Positions 34,520 to 44,405 of a stretch of DNA of 64,000 nt are shown in pieces (position 1 is the first letter of the stretch; every line of letters starts with the position of its first letter). Source of the DNA: Xiphias gladius. Taxonomy: Eukaryota; Chordata; Actinopteri; Istiophoriformes; Xiphiidae. The translations under genes and the position numbers were made by a program. Location of the stretch: the NCBI RefSeq assembly GCF_016859285.1, contig NC_053400.1:25566001-25630000 (forward strand). The letters are read 5' to 3'. The notes under the pieces were generated by a model. The model worked only from the letters and a program-made list of their open reading frames with translations. It was not told the DNA's origin and did not search any database.

Positions 34520-34840
34520 GCTTGGACAATCTGCTTCTCATTTGCTGTTTCCTCTTTTCAGACAGACACTCCTTACACTAACACTGGTTAAATAGCGTGG
34601 TTAACAGGCATTCCCTCAAACACACATGCACATGAATGCATGCTCATTTATGTCATTGTTTGTCGGTTTTTTTTCCTGTTTGCCTCGAGCGTCCAGCAAA
34701 TGAGCAATCACTATGAGATCAACAGCTACCAGGAGAGTAAACATTGAAATCAGTTTCAAAGTGCTCTTCTGGCTGTGGCTTGACTTAATGACGTTGCAGC
34801 GATATTATGGGCCCGTAGGCAAATTATGGAGACGAATTCG

Positions 34841-34920
<80 letters not shown>

Positions 34921-37900
34921 TAGACACACACCTTTGCTCCTAAAGCTTCTCCAGATATCACAGCAACTGTGACCCCTCCCTGGCTGGGTTTGGGGATCTC
35001 TGAGCCTTTAAGCTCCTGGTACATTGGTTCCACCATCTTGTCGTGCCCCGCCAGGTTCACCCACAGCTGTAAGCCCACCACTGGCTCCTCTGATACAGCC
35101 ATTTCGGCATGGACCACCCCGCGTCCCGCAGTCATCCACTGATGGACAAGGAGACATATTTGAAATATACCATATACAGTGTATACCGTATCTATATGCT
35201 TGTATTTGCTGATAACATTGTACTTGTTTGTTTTATTTTTATTAAATAACCAGTAGTGGGAAGATTTTTTTATGATGTGCACCACATGCATGTAGTGTTA
35301 CACTAGAAATAGCATTGCTGATTGGTTGGCTGGTCCAGCACCTCGGGTCAAGTGGAAATAACTCAAAAACAGTTAGAGGAATTGTGACGAAATTTTGTAC
35401 AAACATAAATGTCCCTCAACAGATGTATTGCTGTAACTCTGGTGATCCCCTGATTTTTCATCTAGTGCCACCAGCAGGTCAGAATTTTTACTTTTCCTTA
35501 TCTTATTACAGTGTCTCGAAATTTACAAGATAGATTGGCACAGAATTTGGTTCAAACATTCAGCTGTTAGACGATGTATCCTAATTAGCCTATGACCTTT
35601 CATCTAGCAATACCATGACGACATTTTTTGTTCAAAGTGAAATTTCTCAACAACTACTGGATGGATTTTCGAGAAATCTGAGAGCCAGTTAGGTAGTTAT
35701 GTCCCCCTCAGTATCAATTCTTATAATTCTGGTCAAAACCCAAACCCAACCTCAATTTTACTTTGTGTTTAGTACTAATCAGGACATGTTAGAGGCAAGA
35801 GTATATAAGAGTAAATAAATTCCGGAAGAAAAAAAAAAAAAACCAAACAAATAAAGTAGAGAGAACAAATATTTTGCATAAAAAGCATGACATAAGGAGT
35901 TGAGTTAAAAAAAATAGCATGTGCAGCTAGTTTCAGGTAGTGGTTCAAAACACTGGATGAAATGAAGTATAGTTTAACAGCTTCTGCTTCTCCTTTAGGC
36001 CAGCTGGAAATTTCCACTCTCATGCTCTGCTTTAATGCAGCTGGCCACTAATAATTCATCTGTGACTGTTCGTGTTGTTCGGTTTATTTTATTGCTGAAT
36101 CCTGGGTAATTACTGTGAGGGGATCTACTGGATGATAAAACATGCAGAATACAACAGAGGATAATTAGAAACTCAGAGAAAACAGGCAACACAGATCTGT
36201 GCAGTGCTTCAAATGAAATGAATCCTTGGATCAAATTAAATCTAAAATATCTCATATGATGAAATAAATAGGAAATCTAACATGAAAATAAACTGCCAGT
36301 TTGGGTATATAAAGTCCTGATAAAGATGGATACTGTGTTTATAATTATTAAGATTAATTAATTCATTTAAAACTTTGATACAGCTTATAAAATAATTATA
36401 CTTACAGTAGGATTGCACAAAGTCCATTATATGTAACTATTTACGTTACAAGTCATGCTAAAATAGTTTCTCTCAACTATTTTTCTGGCCACAGAATAGG
36501 GAGATTTTAAAATATTGATTTTCCCTAAGTGGGATATATACAAATGTGGAATTAATTCAAATATTAAGTTAAAAAACGATTTTCTCTTTGGGCGTGATGT
36601 CTTCACCACTTCCTTTAATGAAAACCTGCTTTAATCAGAGACGGTGTTTGAGCTTTCCCTAAAGGACGCGCAGGCGTCTGTTTGAGCATCTGCAGCGCCC
36701 ACGTGACGTCCAAGCCTACAGAGGGTGCACATGGTGGGTTAGAGCAAATTCAGCTGAACTGAGTGAACCTCTGCTACAGAGTGAAGCTGAGTCAGCAGCA
36801 GCAGTGTGTGCGCGTATGTGTGTGTATGTGTGTGTGTGTGTGTGTGTGTTTGAGAATGTAACTTTACTACTTTAAAAACAAAGGAAACAACCCACAGGGC
36901 ATTATATCCAATTAGAGTCACTGCGTAACATTATAATGCATATGTAATGAGTTTGTGTGGATTTGTATAGCAAAAGGCCTAAGTCTTCTTCTACTCTTGT
37001 AGCTTTTGAACTGAATGCTTCTGATTCAAGATTCAGGCAGGTTTCCTAACTCATGTTAGCCTGCTGTTTTGGCCTGTTGTGGTTATGGCAACAGTGGACA
37101 AAGGCGGGGTTGTTGGGGCCGTGTTCCTGGATTTTTGGAAAACATTCCACGCCATTAATCATAACATCTTACAGCATAAACTATTCAATTTAAATTTTTC
37201 CACAGAGTTTTTCAACCTTACCAAATCCTTTCTCTTATTCGGCTCCCGGCTTGTCAAAATTGGTAAGTATAAATCTACTCCTCTTTGTCTAATAACTGGT
37301 GTCCCGCCGGGCTCTATACTGGGCCCAATCCTGTTCAATATGTACATTAATGATTTGATACAAATATTTAGGAGCAAATTTGGATTCAAACCATGGCTTC
37401 AAAACCCATATAAAAAGGGTCTGTAAAATTTAGTTTGGCAATATGTTGGATAAGTTGGTCTAATACAGACTCTACAGCCTTTAAGCTACTGGAATCATTA
37501 TAAAAGCAAGCACTTCAGCACGTCATCAAACACAAAAATGTACGTATAGTTTATAAGATTATGCATAGTTTAGATGCATCTCCTCTGTCTGGCCTCATCA
37601 ACTTCAAATCTACTGCAAACAGAGCTTTCAGAGGTGCGCCGGGGGGCGCAAAATCCCACGCAGATAAACTGCTTTTAGTCAGGCTGTCTTTTCCTTCAGC
37701 GCATCACATCTATTCAATTCAGTGCCACAATCAATTATAGACTCCCCATGCTATTATTCATTTAACTATCATTTTAAGAAATGGCATATTGAGAACCAAC
37801 AATGTAAACACGAATGCTGTTTTTATCCACCTTTTACATTTAACTGTATTATATATCCTGTCTTTAACTGTATTTAACTAAATTGTATATGTTTTTTATC

Positions 37901-40900
37901 TTTATTGTATATGCTTTTATCACAATGCAGTATGTTTGTAACTATTGTATATAGTATTATATTAGATATACATAATATTTATTACATTATTCTTATTTTT
38001 GGATGGCTTACGACATCAGGCAAAGGGACAGCCAATGAAAACTAGCCTGGTGGCTAATACGGTTACATTTACATTTATTTAAATGTTGATCAATGTAAAT
38101 TGTCCATTTCCATAAATAAATAAATAAATAAATAAATAAAAAAGATCCTTCTGTTAGATATTGTGTATCTAATGTCTGGAAAAACAGACAATGTAACCAC
38201 TTCATATAGCAACTTTATTAGCGGTAGTTAAAGGAATCGTTTCACGTTTTGGGAAATACGCTTATTTGCTGTCTTGCTGAGACATACATAAGAAGATTGA
38301 TACCACTCTCTTGTCTGTGAGGTAAATATGAAGCTATAGTTTTAGCGGGACTAGTAGGCAGATTTTGTTAACTTTGGACAGAGTTGTGCTAGCCGTTTCC
38401 CGCTGCTTCCAGTCTTTGTGCTAAGCTAACTGTCTAAGGCTTCATATTTACTGCACAAACATGAGGAGTATTACCAATCTTTTCATTTAACTTTTGGAAA
38501 GAAACTAATCAAAATGCAAAACTATTTCTTTAAAAAAAATAAAATTCCTAAAAATTAACACTATAAGAAGTTATGCAGTACTTGCAGATCTCCAGGTTTC
38601 AGTCGTCCTGAATGGCCACAGAAGTCTTCATGGGCCATGATCCCCTCGAACACATATGTTACCTTTTTGAGGAAAGACATACACATAAGTAGCATTAACA
38701 GCTAGAGCAACGTTGTGCATGATTGCCTCATTCAGATAACTTAATAACTAGTTATATTTCAAAACAAAGTTAAATAACTAGGACTTTTTTCGGTTTATTT
38801 TATTCCTTTTATTATTTTGACAGCTCTATTATAAAGTAATAAACTTTTTTTGGATTAAGTGAAATACCATGTTCCAGGTTTCATTGACTCAGGCCATGAG
38901 CTTACAAATGACTGACACAAAAAGCACATGTGCGCTCGTCCCACTACCCCAGTGGTCAGACTGGACAGGAAAAGAAGTGCTGAATCTGGTGTCATGGGCT
39001 CAAAGGTGAACATCTGTTTAAGGGAGGAAAGCTCAGGCCCCTGCAGTGAGCTGCCTGTGATCTATCGCCACAGCTGTGTGATTTCAAAAGTCATGTGAGT
39101 GTGAGCAAACACACATAATGAGAGGCCTGCTGGGAGTGTAGCCGAGTCCTGTCCACCCACACTCGGAGATTTGAGGTGCATGTGCCAAATCAAATACATT
39201 TGAAAGAACTTCTGGCAATCTGAAGAATATTTGTTTCCTCTTATTTTTGAGTTCCACTTTAAAGCTACAAGTCCTACCTGCCACATCACCTCCATTCATA
39301 AGTGAGGTCATAGGATCACTGCCACTACAACAGTACATATGTATTTAAGAATAATCTGGTGAAATCTAACTTAAATAAAAACACTTGACAGGGCTTGTGG
39401 TGAATTTGATATACATCTTTAAGCTCAAATTGTTTTTGTGAGGGATACATTTATTTATGAAGCCATTTTCAAAAACAAGTTTACCACTAAGGGGCTCACA
39501 GAGTGCGAGCAAGAGTAAGAAATTCTTATATTTTCCGTTCCTTGGGGCCTGAAATGAAAAGTTATTTGATTAGACATTGTCCCACCTTATTCAGACATAC
39601 AGCAGAAACCAGTAAAGCCCAGGCAAAACCAAAAGATGCCCCCTTTCTAAAGATATAATAAAATGAGACACTGAATAACACAGATCACTTATTGTATAAA
39701 TGACAGGTGCAACTATTCTGGAACTACATACTTTTAAACCATGCTCGAATATAATTTGCCAACACTGAAAGCAGCATTAATTGAATTGGCCACTTTAGGG
39801 CAAGTCAATTAGTCTACCGTAGTACTACTTTATTAACTCGTTATAGCTCTCATGTTAGAAAACAGTTGTCTATCAACACACTTCTGTCCACCGAACAAAT
39901 ATGAGTCCAGTATTCAGTCTCCTTTCAGTTCTGTTCTGTTTTCTACCAAGAGGAAAATATCTGGCTCTTTAGCTGCTAATGCTAATGCTAGTTGTTAACT
40001 CTGTCTGTGTGCTGTTTTGGTGGAGGTAGCCTACAGGGGGTTTAATCAGGGCCCTGTTGCTGAAAACATAAGCCTGCCGCTGCTGCTGGAAATGAAAATG
40101 ATGAGAGCAGTGGGACTGAATCAAAACAGTAAAGTTGAGGGCCGCATAAACCAAAACAATGAGCTGAAAGGCGATAAAAAGAAGCTTGTGAGTGTCACTA
40201 TGAGTGACAGCTTTCACATAACACAAAGTCACTGGATTCGTTGTTAGCAAAAAAATATTGATTAGTGCAGGTTCAAAGTAAAAGTCATTCTAACAAATCA
40301 ATTACAACCAGCTTTTAAACATTATGTAGACGGAAAGGTGTGAAAAACCTTGATGTCTACTCTAGATAGCTGGTGCTAATGTACCTGTTATTTTTTCAAT
40401 TTCTATATATCAATCAGCTAGTCTGTATAATGCAAACAGTGATGATCACACCAAAGCCAAAAATGATGTCTTAAAATTGTTTCAGCCCAAAAATTTCAAG
40501 TGACATAAAAATTCTCACACTTAGAAGCTGTAACCAGCAAATATCTGATATTTCTATGCGAAATACTTATATATCCAATTAATGTGGTTGTCAGTTACTT
40601 CTTGGTCAAATAAATAATGACATGAAATGGAGAAAGCAAATAAATGACAAAATGCAAGGAAGGAAAGATGGGAAATAAAGACAGAAGGTAAGCTGTAATA
40701 TGCTAAATTAGTAGGGTTTTACATATGTAATTAAACACTGAGGTCATGTCTACTTTATTAAAATGATCATAAACCAGAGTAGCAAAAGGGGTGGCAATAA
40801 CAGTAGACCTCATTGTTATATACTTTGAAAAAGGATTCAAAATTAGAGCTTCATCATTGGAGAAGAGTTTGTGGTTTATGGGGAGAAAATCAGTGAAAAA

Positions 40901-42752
40901 CCTCGTTAAAAATGTTAAGTATAGAGCTTAATTTTTAACATGTGTATGTAGAGTACAAGAGGCTACGGCAGAAATGCGATCATATTTGTCAAGGTCAAAC
41001 AGGACTCTGTTTGGTGGAGACAGAGTGCATTAATTTCAATTGCAAAAAAAACAAAACAAAAACAAAACAAGAACGGTCCAGAAAAACACTTAAGAAGCAG
41101 AGGCAAGTCCTGTCTTTCAAAATAGGGGATTTTTTTCTGAGGTGTCATGACAAAATATTTTACCCAAACTTTTCTGTCCCTGAACTTGATCTTATGCAAA
41201 CTTAACAGTACCAGCATATATCATACCTCTGGCATATCTGGATCTCTGTATGATTTTTGGTAACTATAAACCTAAAATCTTTTTTGTGGAATGCAAAGTG
41301 GTACAGACACTTTCCTTTTGTCGCCATCTGGCGATGGAAGTAGGAATTTCACCCCTCTGAAAAAAAAAGACATTGAAAGCATACAGATCTTGATGCTTTG
41401 TGCAACAATTTGGACATTCAACTATTTTACGCATTAGTGGGTCGAAATAAAGGATTGTATTTTCCAAAGAATATTCTGAAAAGATAGTTGTAATATTATA
41501 TGTAGGGATTATTCTGATTATTGTTTAGTCTGCAGATAACTTTCTTGATTAATCAATTTATCATTTTGTCAAAGTGTCATAAAATAGTGAAAAATACATA
41601 TCACATTTTTCTAAAGACCAAATGAATGTCATCAAGTTGCTCGTTTTGACCAACTAACAGTCCAAAAACCAGATATATTCAGTTTATTATCATATAAGAC
41701 AAAGAAGAGCAACAGAATTCTCAGAATTGAGAAGCTGGAACTGGCAAATATTTGGTATTTTTGTTTAAGTCAAGTCAAGTCAGTTTCAATTATAAAGCCC
41801 AATATTACAAATCACAAATTTGCCTCAGTGGGCTTTACAGTCTGTACGACACACAATGCCATCTATCCCTAGACCCTCCCCAGAAAACCCTTTAAATTGG
41901 CGAGAAAAAAAAAAAAAAAAAGGATGGCAAACTTGAAAATTAGAAACGATTAATAAGTTATGAAAATAGTTACTGATTATTTTTTTGTCAATCGACTATT
42001 TGATGAAGTGACTAATTGTTGCAGTCTGTAAATATAAGTTTTGTATTTATGTTAATGTCTGGATAATCTAAAATTAAATGGGGCATTTTGTAAAGATTGT
42101 TTTTAAAAACTGACGACGATAATGTGGTTTGTATGCTTAGTATCTAAGGTGATCTATACATGACTGATCAGTGCACTGTGTGTAAGGAAACCGGAAACAA
42201 CCTCCGACACCAACCTGATGAAGGCAAGGTGGTGAAGTGAATAAAGCACAGTGTCCCGGAGAGGAGAGGGAAGTTTGACAGAACAACAAAATATCTGAGT
42301 TCCTAACATTTTACTCAGCAACCCATTAAACAACCACTTTACGTCTTGCTGAAGACGCCTCAGGCTCAAGACTTTGCGTTCAACTTTCTCCAGCTTATCT
42401 AAACATCTGCTGCCACAGTGAATAGTTTGGAAAATCCAAAAATCTGCAGTGAAATGCACTTACCGTCTCAAATCCTCTGTGGGGATGGTCGGGAAAACCT
42501 GACGGCTTGCTCACTCTAAACTCATCCAACATCAGGAAGGGATCCAGGTTCCTCAGCTGGAAATAAAAACACACCCACAGTATTACATGAATTACGACGA
42601 CTGTTACTGTGTTGAGCCTTTGGCAAAATGGGTGACGGCTGAGCTAAATTATGGTGATTGACTTGCCTCCTTTCTGCCGATGCTCCTGCGGAGATGAGCA
42701 CCTCTGCGTGTTCCACACTAAGAACTGTCCTTTCCACTTTCCTCACACTCAT
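27483..42752 (-). CDS. pir: Pirin (cupin-fold iron-binding protein), two apparent frameshifts
   Basis: Pirin is a nuclear bicupin Fe-binding protein linked to NF-kB/BCL3 regulation and quercetinase activity (family knowledge). Coding exons on the minus strand: 42667-42752, 42464-42556, 38582-38662, 34932-35138, 32057-32142, 30062-30106, 29141-29223, 27732-27798 and 27483-27601 (stop TAA). Metal ligands are present: both His of DHPHRGFET, and His and Glu of GRGVVHAEM. Other conserved blocks are [83 protein letters not shown] and NGFERA. Without the two indels the product would be 288 residues (human 290). The first exon is 86 bases where 87 are needed, with the break at 42701/42702. The exon at 32057 carries one extra base in a seven-C run (32083-32089). 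Both look like G-run indels. The gene may be intact with sequence errors, or damaged. Confidence 0.9.
27802..29140 (-). other. pir intron 7
   Basis: The 1.3-kb intron has short homopolymer runs (C8 near 28022 and A-rich 28085-28110). No repeat family or exon is recognised. Confidence 0.6.
30735..31020 (+). repeat. Dispersed repeat family B, copy 1
   Basis: It begins near GAAATATCTGGCTCTTTAGC and contains TACTGAGCAGGTAGTATGCA and AACAGCTGCCTG. Related copies lie at 33385-33650 (reverse), 39950-40255 and 61525-61905. Confidence 0.75.
31385..31478. repeat. 35-bp inverted repeat (hairpin) in pir intron
   Basis: The left arm 31385-31419 pairs with 31444-31478 at 33 of 35 positions around a 24-base loop. 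The core arm reads GTGCAGGTTCTTCCTCCCTG. Confidence 0.95.
33385..33650 (-). repeat. Dispersed repeat family B, copy 2 (reversed)
   Basis: The reverse complement carries the same blocks as 61525-61905, including TTTAGCAGCTAAAGGGCCAA and ATATTTCC near 33580-33610. Confidence 0.65.
33660..34230 (+). mobile_element. Tc1/mariner-like transposon remnant (5' end and transposase N-terminus)
   Basis: It starts with an end-like sequence (TACAGTGGCTTCAGAAAGTA) followed by a leader. A frame at 33978-34229 then reads [20 protein letters not shown].., with [11 protein letters not shown] and [17 protein letters not shown]. This is the DNA-binding (paired-like HTH) start of fish Tc1-like transposases. The catalytic DDE part and the right end are missing. 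It is non-functional and lies inside the pir intron, antisense to the gene. Confidence 0.85.
34845..34918 (-). repeat. (CA)n microsatellite abutting a pir splice donor
   Basis: On the transcribed strand the exon ends GCAAAG and is followed by gtgtgtgtctatttgtgtgt and about 70 bases of (GT)n. The donor at 34931-34930 is the first GT of the run. Confidence 0.9.
35330..35720 (+). repeat. Dispersed repeat family C, copy 3
   Basis: It has the blocks GGTGATCCCCTGATTTTTCA, 'ctagtgccaccagcaggtca' and 'aacaactactggatgga', shared with 23040-23600. Confidence 0.65.
37060..38142 (+). mobile_element. L2-type non-LTR retrotransposon (LINE), 5'-truncated and decayed
   Basis: The open frame at 37079-37426 encodes reverse-transcriptase blocks [41 protein letters not shown]. 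The YADD active-site block that should follow is absent. Beyond stops, the 3' RT end is still recognisable ([16 protein letters not shown], then [10 protein letters not shown]). The 3' region ends in an (AAAT)n tail at 38114-38142, as expected for L2-like elements. It is dead, and antisense to pir within its intron. Confidence 0.85.
38225..38530 (+). repeat. Dispersed repeat family A, copy 3
   Basis: It starts TTAAAGGAATCGTTTCACGT and then has GGGAAATACGCTTATTTGCT. It is the opposite orientation of the copies at 16858-17179 and 21730-22122, and directly follows the L2 tail region. Confidence 0.8.
39950..40255 (+). repeat. Dispersed repeat family B, copy 3
   Basis: It carries the shared blocks AAAATATCTGGCTCTTTAGC and CCAAAACAATGAGCTGAAAG, also found at 61525-61905. 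Confidence 0.7.
41761..41925. repeat. Teleost-type dispersed repeat fragment
   Basis: It contains AAGTCAAGTCAGTTTCAATT, 'ataaagcccaatattacaaa' and 'gtgggctttacagtctgtac', ending in a long A run. It resembles a common fish interspersed repeat; the class is uncertain. Confidence 0.5.
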
Positions 42753-42756
42753 TGTG

Positions 42757-44405
42757 CTGGGAACGGTTTCACCAGTCACCACAAAACGTAAAATACAAAG
42801 TAATGCTCATTAAATTACCGTAAAAAAAAAAACATTTATGGACACAATAAAATGGTTTGGTTTTTTTTAATCTTTTTTCTTGTGCACAAACATCCTGCAG
42901 AGACAAAACATACAATGAACGTGTCTAATTCACCTGTGCCCGGTTTCATAAAGAGGTTTTCCTCTTCATTATTTCTTAAGGATGTCTTAGAAACTGAGGT
43001 ACATCGGTAGTCCCAAAGCAAAATCTTATCATCTGTACTGCAATTCAAAGTGTTATTGTCAAGGTAGCCTACCTTGTAAAAATAAGAAAGAAAGACCAAA
43101 ACTCGACTGGAGAGGAGAGACTTTTCCAAAGTAAAATATTGCAAAGTAACATATGATATGACAAAAATAACGGGAAAAGTCAGGCAATCACAGGGTTCTT
43201 CCCGGTTTCAAAACACTCTTCTAGTCTGTCAGGACAGTCTCAGCTACCCAGCGACTGAAATAGACTGGAGCAACCAATCCGACAGCAGCAATGTCCCGGG
43301 ACTGTATCAGCCGAGCCGATCAGCTGGACATCAGCCGATCTCAGCTCGGCTGCTGCGGCTGCTGCGGTTTGTTCTCTCGAAACTGTCGCTATATTCACCC
43401 CAGATTCACTTCTCTTTAAATGTTACTGCATCCTCTCTGTCCCGGGTGGTCCGCACCCGGTCGTGCATGTATCCCAAGAGCACCACGAAGCGGTTTCTGG
43501 TCTGGGGATTTCCTCGACACTGCTGCACGGCGCATATTTTTTTAACCACACACTTCATTATATATATTTTTTTAACATTTTGCATAATGGAACCGTAGCG
43601 TGTCATTTACCTAAACCTGGAGGAACAGCACTTTCATCAGTGGTTTCACATCGAAAAATCGACCACCTCAGAAACTGCCCTGAGCATTGAATTGCTGGTC
43701 TACAGCCACACCTGAAAGTAAAGGAAAACAAGTCCCCGACACCGTTTTGATACCTCTCATAGTTTTTATGTTGAATTTTCAGTGAGCACCTGTCGCGACT
43801 GCTCGCTCTCGCCGCCTCAGGTAGGATCCCAATGCGGAAGTCCGGCAGGGGGGGCGTGGCTCAAGAAGACGCGTCCACAGCGGGAATCGGAAGGCGAACA
43901 GCCCGAGATAACGGAGCATCATTACAACTTAGCTTCTACGAAGCAGGCTCGTTTTAAACTGACAATGCATGATCCAGATTTGGCCTAAAAGAGTAATCCC
44001 ACCACCTGCACAGGGCTGAAGGTGTCATTCCCGTCCAAGCCAAGTTTACAACCGAGGATCACAGGTATCAGAGGGTCAGAGGGTTTTTACAATGTGAATA
44101 ACATACGAAACCCTTTATCCTTAGACCCTATTTAAGGAAACACTCTATATACATTTTTAAATGGCATATCATCTTTGCTAAACACTGATGACTAACGGTT
44201 CAGGTGAGGATCACACAAAATACAGAACCTTCCATCCGTGTCAGTACATTTCTGTGATTATACCTGAAATTAATGTTTAAAAAACACAGCATGGGCCCCT
44301 TAAGGATGAATACGTGTTTATCCGAAACAGATTTGACGAGGATAATCAGGAATAGATGACTGCTCACGCACGTGAATCTCGAGTTCTTCAGGCTAAATGG
44401 TAAAG
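42757..44405. other. pir upstream region and flavoprotein 3' flank
   Basis: The pir start codon lies just 3' of a possible acceptor (ttcccag/cacaATG), so a non-coding first exon and the promoter should lie in this 1.6 kb. GC-rich sequence occurs at 43270-43520 and 43790-43900. No promoter motif is clear enough to place. Open frames here, such as 43158-43598 on the plus strand, show no family features. Confidence 0.5.

Larger units (their letters stand above)
32143..34931 (-). other. pir intron 4
   Basis: The 2.8-kb intron holds a reversed family B copy (33385-33650), a Tc1-type transposon remnant (33660-34230), a (CA)n run at 34490-34517 and the long (CA)n tract at 34845-34918 next to the donor. 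Confidence 0.8.
35139..38581 (-). other. pir intron 3
   Basis: The 3.4-kb intron holds family C repeat (about 35330-35720), a (TG)n run at 36806-36850, an L2-like LINE fragment (37060-38142) and a family A repeat copy (38225-38530). Confidence 0.8.
38663..42463 (-). other. pir intron 2
   Basis: The 3.8-kb intron contains a family B repeat copy (39950-40255), a teleost dispersed repeat around 41761-41920 that ends in an A run (41907-41920), and AT-rich sequence. No exon is supported. Confidence 0.75.

Noticed and set aside
37079-37426. Independent host gene with reverse-transcriptase blocks
   Set aside because: The YADD block is missing, stops follow, and the 3' tail is that of a dead L2-type LINE.
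43158-43598. 146-residue plus-strand frame upstream of pir
   Set aside because: It lies in GC-rich sequence likely to be promoter or 5' UTR, and has no family features or splice context.
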